From JACRCT01 sp049841135 (GTDB lineage: Bacteria; Myxococcota; Myxococcia; Myxococcales; UBA5297): a stretch of DNA of 64,000 nt. Where the stretch lies: the NCBI GenBank assembly GCA_049841135.1, contig JASGHK010000005.1, positions 2,108,001-2,172,000 of the forward strand. Direction: 5' to 3'. Each line of letters starts with the position of its first letter. The stretch's first letter is position 1. Below are positions 1 to 11,109 of this stretch, one piece after another. The notes under the pieces are model-generated. The model made no database searches. It was not told the origin of the DNA and saw only the letters and a list, made by a program, of their open reading frames with translations. A program made the translations under genes and the position numbers.

Positions 1-1910
1 CCCAGATCCCCGTCGTCTCCCAGTGCGGCGCCACGATCCGCTTCCACGCGGTGCCGTCCCAGTGCTGCACCTCGCCGCGGCTCACCTCCCAGACGCCCGC
101 CGTCGAGTACGGCCAGAAGGCGTCCATCGGGCCTTGGCCCGGCAGGCTCAGGGTGGTGCCGTCCCACTTGTGGATCTGGCTGTTCTCCAGGAGCGCCCAG
201 ACGTCGGTCGAACTCGCCGCCGCGAGCCGGAAGACGTTGGCCGGGAAGGTCTTGGAAGGCGTCCACTGCGAGCCGTCCCAGTGATCGACGCTCGCGCCGG
301 AGGTGCCCCAGGCGTCGTCGCGACCGGTGACCAAGATCTTCCGGTAGGGGCTGGTGGTGTCGGTCCAGCTCGCCCCGTCCCAGCGGTGGAGGTTGGCGCC
401 GTCCGGCGTCGGCGACCCAACGAGCCAGACATCGTCCGGCCCGCTGCCGGTGAGCGCGCCGTAGCTCGTGTCCTTGGGAGCCGGCACCGTCGTCCACGAA
501 TGGCCGTCCCAGCGCGTGAGGACGTAGTCGTAGAACGGGTTCTCGTCGGTGCTCTCGCGGCGGAAGTGCCCGCCGGCCCACAGGTTGTCGGGGCCGCTCC
601 CCCAGACCTGCTCGAGCGGGACGGTCGTGCCGCGGCACGCGGAGGTCCACGTGTGTCCGTCCCAGTGGAACATGCTGCCGGCGCTACCGACGGCCCAGAG
701 GTCGTCCGCGGCGCTGCCCCACATCGAATGGATCGAGTGCTCCGTGCCCGTGCTTAGCGAGGTCCAGGTCTGGCCGTCCCAGTGCAGGAGCTGGTTTCCG
801 GGTACGGGCGGGTGCCACTTGGCGAAGAGGATGTCGGGTCCGAATTCGGGCCGCCACGCTCCGCTGGCGGCGACCCAGAGCATCGTCGACGCCGCTCGCC
901 CAGATGCTCGCGAAGAAGTAGCCGGCGCGGTGCGTGATCTCGGAACCGACGGCGGTCCAGGCGGTGCCGTCCCAGCGCTCGAGAGGCAGGCCCCCGCCGA
1001 GCCGCCACACCCCGTTCGCCAGGGTCAGTCCCCCCTCGGCCATCTCCTCCCAGGCCACGCCGTTCCACCGCAAGCTGCGCATGGACCCATCGGTCCCTCC
1101 GTACAGCCAGACGTCGGTCGAGCTCAGGCCTCCGACGGTCCCCAGCACCGGGCCGCCCTCCCTCGCGATCGACCAGGCCGACCCGTCCCAATGCAGGACG
1201 CGGCCCACGTCGGTCAGGGTGGACGCCGCAGCCCAGACGTCGTCCACCGCCGCGCCCCACACGGCGTACACCCGCGTGTCCGCCGGGAGCGCGGAGGGCG
1301 CCCATGCGGTCCCGTTCCAGTGGAGCAGGGTGGTCCCGAACTGCGCGGTGGCCCAGGCGTCGCCTTTCGCGGCGGTCCAGACGGTCGCGAGGTCCTCGGT
1401 GACACCGCTCTGGGACTGGGACCAAGCGGCTCCGTCCCAGTGGAGGATGGTGCCGCCGCGCCCGACGGCCCAGACGTCGTCGGGCCCGCTGCCCGAGACC
1501 CAGTTGAGTCGCCGCCCCTGCGGCAGCGGGTTCGACCAGGTCCAGCGGTCGTCGTCCGGGAAGACCTTCCACTCGCCTGCGCTCGCGGGGCACGCCGTGG
1601 AGGTACCAGAGCACCAGCTCAGCGTGCCGCAGAGGGTGGCCTTGGGCAGGAGGCGGTCGGGCGGGCAGGGGGCGGCCACACCGTTGCAGGTCTCCTCGAC
1701 ATCGCACTCGCCCGCGGAGGCACGGCACACGGTCCCGGCCGGCTTCAGGGCGCGTTGACACCCACCTGCGTCGGAGTCGCAGACGGCCTCCTCGCAAGCC
1801 TCGAGCCCGGCGTCCGATGCCGAGGGGCCCGCGTCCGCGCCCGGCAGAGCAGTTCGCGGAGGGCATGCCATGAGTGCAAGGCTGCCGAGAACGAGGGGCA
1901 AGTGGCGCAT
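1..1910 (-). CDS. Lipoprotein with HWDG/DDVW beta-propeller-like repeats (3' end outside window; frame break near 880)
   Basis: No enzymatic role is recognisable; this looks like a secreted surface protein. It begins with a lipoprotein signal (lipobox LALMAC), a short Asp/Ala linker and a Cys-rich module (GECDVEETCNG, CPPD) typical of myxobacterial secreted proteins. Then come repeats of about 40-45 residues with motifs GSGPDDVWAVG and LHWDGAAW, probably beta-propeller blades. Start at 1910 is preceded by GGGAGG at good spacing. The frame is interrupted near 880: the usual DDVW codons carry one extra base there, and the same repeat pattern continues in another frame to the left edge (for example WGSGPDNLWAGG, LTRWDGHSW). 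I read this as one gene with a 1-nt insertion, real or a sequence error. The C-terminus is cut by the window edge. Confidence 0.75.
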
Positions 1911-2346
1911 GGAGATCCTCCCGGAGCCAAGGGGCAAACCCCGTACCTGGCGCTCGACGACGCAACTGCGCAACTTTACTGGAGGTCACACGAAGCATTC
2001 ACTCTCAGGTCGTGGGACTGCCAGGGTCCTGGCGATAGCCGCTTGGCGGCCGGGATGACGCCACCGCACGGCTCGCGCACGACGGTGCCCGCGCAGGCTG
2101 GAGAGCCTTCGCGAACTCCAGCGGGGCCCAGGTCGGTGGCTGCCGACATACCTTCCGCACTCCGCCGACAGAAGCAGCGCCTCGACCGCGTCATTGACGA
2201 AGCCGCGAGCTCGGTGCCCTCGAAGTGCCTGCAGACGAGGTCGATGCTGCCTGGCTCCCGACCTCTCCGAGACCGGCAATGGGCCTGCTGGCGCTTCGTA
2301 CTGCCTTCCTCGCCCAGGTCCGGCTGGGCTGACGAGAGGCAGTGTC
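1911..2346. other. Intergenic, divergent promoter region
   Basis: 436 nt between the divergent starts of the HWDG-repeat lipoprotein and the M28 peptidase. Open frames here lack a ribosome site or any recognisable motif. It must hold both promoters, but I cannot point to convincing -35/-10 boxes. Confidence 0.5.
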
Positions 2347-3424
2347 ATGACCTTCGGCGCCCACTGGCTCAGCCTGGCGGCATCCGTCGCCTTGAGCACC
2401 GGCTGTCTCCACCGCGTTCCACCGCTGCCCGCGGACTGGCAGGCCGACAGGCCCGAAGCTCCGAGAGCGGGCCGAGCAGATGCGCGAGACCGTTCACGCG
2501 CTCACCGGCGCCCGCCTCAACCTGCAGCGCATCAGCGCGGCCGAGGCGCGCAGCCAGGCGCTGGGCTTCTCGCCGCGGCGGGAGTGGATCGACTGGTTCT
2601 CGCTGCAGACGAACCTGGTCATCGACCTTCCCGGCCAGAGCGACCGCCTCATCTACCTCGTGGCCCACCTGGACAAGACCGACATCAACCCGCTCAAGGT
2701 GGCCAGCGAGCTGGTCAACGGCGCGCTCGACGAGCCCATCGGCCTGACGTTCGCCGGCGAGGGCGCCCTGGACGACGCCAGCGGGGTCGCGGTGGTCCTC
2801 GACGCCGCCCGGGTGCTGCGGGAGCGCCCCTTGCGCCACCACGTGCGGGTGCTGCTGACCGGCTCGGAAGAGTCGGGGCTGCGCGGTGCCCGTGCCCACG
2901 TCGCCCGTCTGGGCTCGGACGAGTTCTCGCGCATCGACGCGGTCCTCAACGTCGACAGCGTCGGCAAGGCTGGCTCCGGGACCTGCCTGGTCCCCGGCCT
3001 GGGCAGCCGCGACCTGGTGGCGCTCGCCGACCGCGCTGCGCTGGAGCTGGGGCTCGAGCTGAAGAAGGAGCAGCTGTGGGGCGTGGCCGGCGACCACGAG
3101 GCCTTCGCCTCCACCAGCTTCCTCGACGACTTCTTGCGAGGGACGACCTTCAGCTTCGTGGGGGGCCTGCTGCCGCAGCGCAGCTGGTTCACCAGCCCCA
3201 AGAAGACCGCCGCCGTGGCGTTCACCTCCTGTGGGCTCCTGGACGCAGGCGATCTCCTCTCTTCGGTCCTGCTGTTGCCGGTCGGGCAGCTCCATGGGCC
3301 GCGAGACAACGCCGCGGCGATCGACCCGGCTCGGCTGACGGAGGCGAGCCAACTCGTGGAGCGGCTCGCGGTGCTCGTGGACGAGCGAGAGAGGCCCGAG
3401 AAGGTCGCCGCCGCGCTGCAGTGA
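2347..3424 (+). CDS. M28-family metallopeptidase lipoprotein (frame break near 2450)
   Basis: A predicted zinc-dependent aminopeptidase-type hydrolase anchored as a lipoprotein. The start at 2347 encodes a signal ending in lipobox ALSTGC and follows GAGAGG. The M28 ligand pattern is visible in order: VAHLDKTD (His), GALDDASGVA (bridging Asp), TGSEESGLRG (catalytic and ligand Glu), NVDSVG (Asp) and AGDHEAF (His). The signal peptide and the catalytic part are in different frames. They join if one base is removed near 2448-2452 (after PADWQAD, into KLRERAEQMRET). The enzyme could alternatively start at ATG 2480, but that site lacks a signal and a ribosome site, so a 1-nt indel is likelier. The next gene begins 236 nt downstream on the same strand. 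Confidence 0.8.
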
Positions 3425-3660
3425 GCGCTCGGGCGCGGGAGGTGCGGGCGAATCGGAGCGACTCGCCGAACAGTCGGCACCGGAAGTAGCCGCTGACCCG
3501 TTACCAGGGCGCGCGCGAGCCTTGACGCCGAACGGCGGCGACCAAGACAATCCGCGCCGCCGATCGGCCGGTGCTCGTGGGAGGCCTCGGGGACCACTGG
3601 AACCTGCGTGGACATCAACTCGATCGACGTCTGCCGCTGAGCCAAGAGAGGGCGCACGCC

Positions 3661-4029
3661 GTGGCCAGATTCACGCCTGAGGAGCTGCACGATGCGCTTC
3701 GGCCCATCGCTTCGCTCCTCAGCAAGTCCGAGAAGGCGCAGCAGAAGCTGAAGCCGGGAACTTGGCAGCACACGATGCTGCGAGACAACGTCAGGGCGCT
3801 GAGCCTCGCGGCCGCGCTGATGAGCGATGCGGCGGGCCGCCAGCCGAGCCCGGCGGCCCAGGACGACTTGAAGCAGGCGCTCGACGCGCTCGCTTCGATG
3901 ATCAGCAGGACGGAGAAGTCCCAGGCCAAGTTCTCGCCGGGCACGTCCCAGCACAGCCTGCAGCGGAATCGGCTCAAGGCGCTGCGCATCGCTCAGGCGC
4001 TGGTCAAGACCAGGCTCGATCACGCTTAG
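3661..4029 (+). CDS. Small protein with two tandem helical repeats, unknown function
   Basis: 122 residues, no signal peptide or membrane segment, so probably cytoplasmic. It consists of two diverged copies of a ~50-residue unit. The first carries ASLLSKSEKAQQKLKPGTWQ followed by HTMLRDNVRALSLAAALM; the second carries ASMISRTEKSQAKFSPGTSQ followed by HSLQRNRLKALRIAQALV. The S(K/R)(S/T)EK(A/S)Q pattern and the PGT(W/S)QH turn are conserved, suggesting two similar helix-turn-helix hairpins from internal duplication. I chose GTG 3661 because AGAGAGG precedes it and the first repeat starts right after; an upstream ATG at 3571 would add a poorly conserved leader. It converges with the lipoprotein ending at 4064. 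I recognise no family. Confidence 0.65.
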   Translation: MARFTPEELHDALRPIASLLSKSEKAQQKLKPGTWQHTMLRDNVRALSLAAALMSDAAGRQPSPAAQDDLKQALDALASMISRTEKSQAKFSPGTSQHSLQRNRLKALRIAQALVKTRLDHA

Positions 4030-4063
4030 CTCGTCGCCCGGCTCCTCGAAGAAATGGGCCTTC

Positions 4064-4492
4064 CTAATCGGACTCGATTCGGGCCCTGACCGTCGTCTTC
4101 GAGAAACCGCCGACGGCGTTCATGGCCTCGACGACGATGGTGCCGTCATCGCTCGCGATCGCTGAGCTGGCCGCCTGGACCGTGACCGTGGTCGTCGCGG
4201 AGGCTCCGTCGCGGGCTTGGATCGCGGCGGGGGCGACGGTCGCGGTGAAGCGGTCCGCGCGCGACGCGGTCGCGGTCACGTTGAACGTCCCCGCCATCGA
4301 ACCGGTCGCCTCGAGGGCGAGCGTCACCTGGCCGGTCGAACCTGGCCGGAGCCGGATCTCGGCGACGCACGGCGTGCCCGCTGGCTGCGTCGCGCAGTCC
4401 GCGGGGGGTGCCCAACTCACGCTGCCGGTCTCGCAGGCTGAGAGGAGCGTGCTGCCGACGAGCCCGACGACGATGAGAGCGAAGCGGTGCAT
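4064..4492 (-). CDS. Short lipoprotein with a predicted Ig-like beta domain
   Basis: 142 residues. The start at 4492 is supported by a strong AGGAGG ribosome site. The signal peptide MHRFALIVVGLVGSTLLSAC ends in a lipobox. The mature part is Thr/Val/Ala-rich with alternating beta pattern (GQVTLALEATG, FNVTATASRADRF, TTTVTVQAAS, TIVVEAMNAVGG), resembling a single Ig-like or BACON-type extracellular domain. No catalytic residues are apparent. It is divergent from the large Cys-rich lipoprotein, so both may share a promoter region, and it converges with the twin-repeat gene 34 nt away. The specific role is unknown. Confidence 0.75.
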   Translation of the reverse strand: MHRFALIVVGLVGSTLLSACETGSVSWAPPADCATQPAGTPCVAEIRLRPGSTGQVTLALEATGSMAGTFNVTATASRADRFTATVAPAAIQARDGASATTTVTVQAASSAIASDDGTIVVEAMNAVGGFSKTTVRARIESD

Positions 4493-4825
4493 GGGGATCC
4501 TCCTGGCAGGTTTCGTTCCGACGCTCGAGGTTGCACGGTCTAGACGCTCGACCCGTCCCAGTCCGGCCACCGCCGCGGGTTCGTACAACCCAGCCTCCTC
4601 GCCATTCGTGCGCCGGATTCGCCGACCTCTCGTCGGGCACCGGTCTCTCCTGGTCTGTAGGGCCGACAGGTGAGCCCATCTGGCGGACTCTGCCTGCTCC
4701 GAAGTCGAGCCCGGGCGGGAAAGCATCTCGTCCCGAGAGCGGGTATCCTGCGCACACTCCTTGCTGCACTTGCCCGGCCCCCAATTCGCGTGCCGGATCC
4801 TGGCCGGAATAACGAGAGGCAATCC
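4493..4825. other. Divergent intergenic region, no gene seen
   Basis: 333 nt between two divergent lipoprotein genes. Frames crossing it are extensions of the neighbours without their own start signals. It presumably contains both promoters; none can be assigned by eye. Confidence 0.5.
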
Positions 4826-7800
4826 ATGAACCGAATCGTCTGGGCGCTGACGCTGGTGGCGCTGGCAGCACCGCTGTCGGGCTGTCCCAACCAGAGCACT
4901 CCCAAGGTTGAATGCAGCACCCCGGCCGACTGCGCCAAGCCGACCAACGAGTGCGTCGTCGCCACCTGCGAAGCCAACAAGTGCGGCACGGGCAACGTCG
5001 CCGCGAACAAGGCGCTGGCCCAGCAGGCTGCGGGCGACTGCGCCAAGGTGGTCTGCGACGGCCAGGGCAAGTCCAAGACGGTCAACGACGACGCCGACAT
5101 CCTCGACGACGGCAACCCGTGCACCGACGACACCTGCGAGTCGGGCACCCCCATGAGCAATCCCTCGCCGGCGGGCACCGACTGCTCGGCCAGCGGTACG
5201 GGGACGAAGTGCGACGGCCGGGGCAACTGCGTCAGCGGGGCCTGCGGCAATGGCGCGCTCGACTCCGGCGAGGCCTGCGACGGGCTCCTGCTCAACGGCA
5301 AGACGTGCCAGACCCAGGCTTCCTCGACGGCACGCTCGCCTGCAAGGCCGACTGCACCTTCGACACCAGCGCCTGCACCGGCGCGAGCCTGTGTGGCAAC
5401 GCCACCATCGACGCGGGCGAGGCCTGCGACGGCGCCAACCTCAACTCCAAGACCTGCCAGACCGAGGGCTTCGCGGGCGGCACGCTGAGCTGCAACGCCG
5501 ACTGCACGTTCAACACCACCACCTGCACCGCGCCCGCCGGCTGCGGCAACGGCACGCTCGACGTGGGCGAGGCCTGCGACGGCGCCAACCTCAACGCCAA
5601 GACCTGCCTGACCGAGGGCTTCGCGGGCGGCACCCTGACCTGCAACGGCAACTGCACCCTGAACACCACCACCTGCACCGCGCCGGCGACCTGCGGCAAC
5701 GGGACGCTCGGCGCCGGCGAGATCTGCGACGGCGCCAACCTCGCCGGCAAGACCTGCGAGGCCCTGGGCTTCGCGGGCGGCACGCTCGCCTGCCGCGCCA
5801 ACTGCTCGCTCAACACCTCCGCGTGCACCGTCGCCGCCACCTGCGGCAACAACGCGCTCGACGCCGGCGAGGCCTGCGACGGCGCCAACCTCAACGGCAA
5901 GACCTGCCAGACCGAGGGCTTCGGCGGCGGCACCCTGACCTGCAACGGCAACTGCACCCTGAACAAGACCGCCTGCACCGCCCCGCTCACCTGCGGCAAC
6001 GACACCATCGACGCGGGCGAGGCCTGCGACGGCACCAACCTGAACGGCAAGACCTGCCAGAGCCTGGGCCAGGGCTTCACCGGCGGCACGCTCGCCTGCA
6101 ACGCCTGCGCGTTCGTCACCACCGGCTGTACGACGAGCCCCGCCTGCGGCAACAACACCATCGACTCCGGCGAGGCCTGCGACGGCACCAACCTGAACGG
6201 CAAGACCTGCGAGACGCTGGGCCAGGGCTTCACCGGCGGCACGCTCGCCTGCAACGCCTGCGCGTTCGTCACCACCGGCTGCACGACGAGCCCCGCCTGC
6301 GGCAACAACACCATCGACGCGGGCGAGGCCTGCGACGGCACCAACCTGAACGGCAAGACCTGCCAGACGCTGGGCCTGGGCTTCACCGGCGGCACGCTCG
6401 CCTGCAACGCCTGCGCGTTCGTCACCACCGGCTGCACGACGAGCCCCGCCTGCGGCAACAACACCATCGACTCCGGCGAGGCCTGCGACGGCACCAACCT
6501 GAACGGCAAGACCTGCGAGACGCTGGGCCTGGGCTTTACCGGCGGCACGCTCTCCTGCAACGCCTGCGCGTTCGTCACCACCGGCTGCACGACGAGCCCC
6601 GCCTGCGGCAACAACACCATCGACGCGGGCGAGGCCTGCGACGGCACCAACCTGAACGGCAAGACCTGCCAGACGCTGGGCCTGGGCTTCACTGGCGGCA
6701 CGCTCTCCTGCAACGCCTGCGCGTTCGTGACCACCGGCTGCACCACGAGCCCCGCCTGCGGCAACAACACCATCGACGCGGGCGAGGCCTGCGACGGCAC
6801 CAACCTGAACGGCAAGACCTGCGAGAGCCTGGGCCTGGGCTTCACCGGCGGCACGCTCTCCTGCAACGCCTGCGCGTTCGTGACCACCGGCTGCACCACC
6901 ACCAGCGCCTGCGGCAATGGCGCCATCGACTCCGGCGAGGAGTGCGACGGCACCGACCTCAGCAGCCAGTCCTGCGCCACGCTGGGCCACACCGGCGGCA
7001 CGCTCACCTGCGACGGCACGCTGTGCCTGTTCGACGAGAGCCGCTGCACCGACGGCACCTGCGGCGCCCCGACGAGCTACGGCACCGTCACCCCGGTCCA
7101 GTCGCGGGCCTCGCTCGGCAACTACCTGGCGGCGAGCTTCGTCCTCAACAGCGAGGCCAACCCCGACGCGCTCTTCCTGAACCTCATCCCCGGCAAGGGC
7201 TTCTTCGCCTCGGGCCTGACGACCGGCACCTTCGTGCTGACCGGCGCCGAGCTCAACACCTCCACGTGTTCGCTGTGCCTGGCGGTCGCCGACGACCAGG
7301 ACAAGCTCTACCTGGCCACCGGCGGCACGGTGACCCTGACCTCGGTCAACGGGAACCTGACTGGTACCATCACCAACGTCACCTTCGGCGAGGTGACCAT
7401 CGACCAGGCCGGCGTCTCCACCCCGGTCGCCGGCGGCTGCCAGACGGCGGTCTCCTCGATGGCCTTCGACACCGCCATCGTCAGCGTCCCCGCCGCGTGG
7501 ACCTGCTCGCTCAGCTTCTACGGCGACGGCTCGTGCGACTGCGGTTGCGGCGCCGTGGACCAGGACTGCGCGGACGCCACCGTCGCGTCCTGCGACTACT
7601 GCGACGACAACGGCTCCTGCAACACCAGCGACTGCCCGGGCACCATCGACCCGGCCAACAACGCCACCTGCGCCGCGATCGATAGCTGCGGCAACAACAC
7701 CGTGGAGGCCGGCGAGGCCTGCGACGGCAGCATCCCCGCGGGCACCGACTGCACCACCATCGGCGGGGGCTTCACCGGCGGCTCGCTCTCCTGCGGCACC

Positions 7801-10644
7801 ACCTGCCAGTACGACACCTCGCGCTGCACCGGCACGCCGACCTGCGGCGTCCCGGCGAACCAGAGCACGGTGACCCCGATCTCCGCCAACGCGGTGGGCA
7901 ACAGCCAGCGCGTCGCCGGGCAGTTCGCGCTCAACACCGACGTCGACGGCGTCATCATCCAGCTCTGGAACGGCGGCACCCTGTTCCCCACCACCCTGAC
8001 CACCGGCACCTTCGCCCTCACCGGCGAGGAGCTGCAGTACTCGACCTGCAGCGTGTGCGTGCTGATGGTGGACGACCAGAACAAGACCTACCTGGCCACC
8101 GGCGGCAGCGTGACCCTGACCTCGGTGAATGGCACGTTGGCGGGCTCGCTGTCGAACGTCACCTTCGGCCAGGTGACCATCAACAACCAGTCCGGCGTCT
8201 CCACGCCGGTGACCGGCGGCTGCCAGTCGGCGATCGCCTCCATGGCCTTCTCCTCGCCGGTGACCCCGTGGAACTGCTCGCCGGGCTACTACAACGACGG
8301 CTCCGACTGCGACTGCGGCTGCGGCTCGGTCGACCCCGACTGCTCGAGCGACACCGGCATCGCCGGCGTCTGCGACTACTGCGACGACCCCGGCTCCTGC
8401 AGCACCGCCGCCTGCCCGGGCACCATCGACACTGCCGACAACTCCAGCTGCGTCGCGGCGGCGGTCTGCGGCAACCACACGGTGGAGACCGGCGAGGCCT
8501 GCGACGGCAGCATCCCCGCGGGCACCGACTGCACCACCATCGGTGCGGGCTTCACCGGCGGCACGCTGGCCTGCAGCGCCACCACCTGCCAGTACGACAC
8601 CAGCGGCTGCACCGGCGGCACCCCCACCTGCGCGGCCGGCCAGACCGAGCGCGTCTACGTCTACCCGGCGGCTTCCCTCCCAGTGGCCGTCCCCGACAAC
8701 ACCGCCGCGGGCGTCCTGCTGCCCATCGCCATCACCGACCCTGGGCTGGTGGCCTCCCTCAGGGTGGTCTTCGGCGCCACGCACACCTATGACGCCGACC
8801 TCGACGTCTTCCTGATCTCGCCGGCCGCGGTCTCCACCGACCTGTCGAGCGACAACGGGAGCGGCGGCGACAACTACACCGGCACCGTCTTCGACGACGC
8901 CGCCACCGTGGCGATCACCGCCGGGACCGCGCCGTTCACCGGCTCGTTCCGCCCCGAGCAGGCGCTCTCGAGGTTCGCGGGCACTCCGCTGGCGGGCACC
9001 TGGACGCTCAAGGCGGCGGACGACTCCGGCACCGACACCGGGTCGGTGACGGCTTTCGAGCTCCACTTCTGCGTCGCTCCCGTGCCGGTGTGCGGCGACG
9101 GCACGTTGGGCCTCGGCGAGCAGTGCGACGGGAACAACCTGAACGGCAAGACCTGCGTCACCCAGGGCTTCGTGGGCGGCACGCTGGGCTGCAATGCCTG
9201 CCAGCTCGACACCACCGGCTGCACCGACTGCCCTTCCGGCCAGACCGAGCGAAGGTACACGGCCACGGGGCTTCCGGTGGCCATCCCCGACGCCACCTCG
9301 GCGGGCGTCCTGGTGCCCATCTCCGTGACCGACACGGGGACCGTGGCCTCGCTCAAGGTCCAGTTCGGCGCCACCCACACCTACGATGGCGACCTCGACG
9401 TCGCGCTCACCTCGCCGGCCGCGCTCGCGGTCAACCTGTCGACCGGCAACGGTGCCGGGGGCGACAACTACACCGACACCCTCTTCGACGACGCCGCCAC
9501 CACGGCGATCACCGCCGGAACCGCGCCCTTCACCGGCTCCTTCCGCCCGGAGCAGTCGCTCTCCACCTTCGTGGGCGCCGCGGTCCAGGGCACCTGGAGC
9601 CTCAAGGTGGTGGACACCGCCTCGGGCGACACCGGCAGCGTGCAGAAGCTCACGCTGCGCTTCTGCCTGACGCCCGCCACCGCCGGCTGCGGCAACGGGA
9701 CCATCGACGCCGGCGAGTCCTGCGACGGGACCAATCTGGGCGGCGCGACCTGCGCCAGCGCCACCGGCGGCGCGCGGCCCGGCGGCACGCTGGCCTGCAA
9801 CGCCTGCGCGTACGACACCACCGGGTGCATCGCCGTCCCGACCTGCGGCAACGGCACCCTGGAGGCGGGCGAGGCCTGCGACGGAGCCAACTTCGGCACC
9901 GCGACCTGCAGCAGCGCCACCGGCGGCGCGCGGCCGAACGGCACGCTGGCCTGCAACGCCTGCGCGCTCGACGCCACCGGGTGCACCGCGGCGTCGACCT
10001 GCGGCAACGGGACCCTCGACTCGGGCGAGGCCTGCGACGGGACCAACTTCGGCACCGCGACCTGCAGCAGCGCCACCGGCGGCGCGCGGCCGGGCGGCAC
10101 GCTGGCCTGCAACGCCTGCGCGCTGGACACCAGCGGCTGCACCACGGCGGCGCGGGCCGACCTGGCGCTCTTCACCTTCGAGACGTCTCTGCCGGTGTCC
10201 GCCGGTCCGTTCCCCGCCGAGTCGGGCTCCAAGGCCTCGAGCTCCACCATCCGCGGCTTCCACGCCGTCACTGCGACCTACTCGACCCCGGGGGGCAACA
10301 GCTCCGCCCACTCGTTCAACGCGAACAACTGGAGCGTGGGCGACTACTTCGAGGTCATGGTTCCCGGCACGGGCGCCAGCAGCTTCGAGGTGAGCTTCGA
10401 CCAGTACAAGTCGAGCACCGGTCCGGCCGACTTCAAGGTGCAGTGGAGCACCGACGGGACGAACTTCCAGGACCTGGGTGCCAGCTACGCGGTCATCACC
10501 ACCACCTGGACGACCTTCGGCCCGTACGCGCTGCCTGCGAGCGCGGACGGGGCTGCGAGCATCTATGTGCGTCTCACCTCCAACGTGACGACGGCCGCCT
10601 CCGGCACCTGCCGCGTCGACAACGTCCGGGTGACGGGCCTGTAG
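4826..10644 (+). CDS. Giant Cys-rich lipoprotein with CDG repeats and two P-domains (frame break near 5319)
   Basis: About 1,939 residues once one missing G near 5318-5319 is restored. Order: lipoprotein signal (lipobox APLSGC); a Cys-rich N-terminus; about a dozen repeats of the form CGNxxxDxGEACDG...GKTCxxxG...GGTLxC, related to myxobacterial disulfide-rich repeats (about residues 135-745); two copies of a beta domain (about 745-890 and 1005-1150), each followed by a short Cys knot (SCDCGCGAVDQDC, DCDCGCGSVDPDC); two P-domain (proprotein convertase P) modules (about 1275-1415 and 1473-1615; motifs ATHTYDADLDV and GTWTLKAADDSG); three more repeats; and a C-terminal jelly-roll-like domain. 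It looks like a surface adhesin or scaffold, with no catalytic motif seen. A strong terminator follows. The very long antisense frame is a by-product of the repeats. Confidence 0.82.
5998..6915 (+). repeat. Six near-identical 153-nt coding repeats
   Basis: Units begin at 5998, 6151, 6304, 6457, 6610 and 6763. Each encodes a 51-residue Cys-rich module (GEACDGTNLNGKTC, then GGTLACNACAFVTTGC). Differences between units are mostly confined to a few codons, so these are recent in-frame duplications, unlike the more diverged repeats on either side. Such arrays are prone to copy-number change and assembly collapse. Confidence 0.9.
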
Positions 10645-10670
10645 CCAAGGCCGGCACCTGCTGAAGTCCG

Positions 10671-10710
10671 AAGGCCCCGTCTCCGACTGCGGAGGCGGGG
10701 CCTTCTTCTT
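10671..10710 (+). terminator. Rho-independent terminator after the Cys-rich gene
   Basis: The arms 10671-10685 and 10690-10704 pair over 15 bp with one T-G wobble around a 4-nt loop, followed by CTTCTT. It lies 27 nt after the stop codon. Confidence 0.85.
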
Positions 10711-11109
10711 GGCCGTCTGACGGGGCTCACCAGACAGGCACTCCACGCTCACCTCAAGAGGTTGATTCGAGCAGGGGAGTTGGTCTCTGGAGGGCGAGGG
10801 CCAGAGCTCACTGCGCTCCAGGAGCTCTCCAAGGGCAAGCTGACCAGCCAGCCCGAGCGTCACACTGGCGGAGACCTCTTCTTCGTGTCGAAGGCCGTGG
10901 ACCGTCTCGAAGTCGAGGCTGGAACCCTGCGGTGGACCATCGACAACCCTCGGAGACCAGGGTCCACCTCGAGCCTCGTATGGCGGCCGCCAGCACGACC
11001 TTGAGCGAAGGAGTCCGAAGCGGTTTTCGCCTTTGATGTCATGGGGTTGCTGAATCCGTGCGACGGTCCACGGGCATCCTTTGTCTAGGGGCCGAACCTG
11101 GAGGCCCTC
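10711..11109. other. Intergenic, no convincing gene
   Basis: About 400 nt. An 80-codon plus-strand frame at 10762-11004 lacks a ribosome site and recognisable features, so I do not call it. The promoter of the following operon should lie here. Confidence 0.45.

Noticed and set aside
2480..3424. Treating the M28 peptidase as a cytoplasmic protein starting at ATG 2480
   Set aside because: No ribosome site there, while a lipoprotein signal with a good start lies just upstream one base out of frame.
10762..11004. 80-codon plus-strand frame
   Set aside because: No ribosome site, no recognisable motif and composition like non-coding DNA after a terminator.
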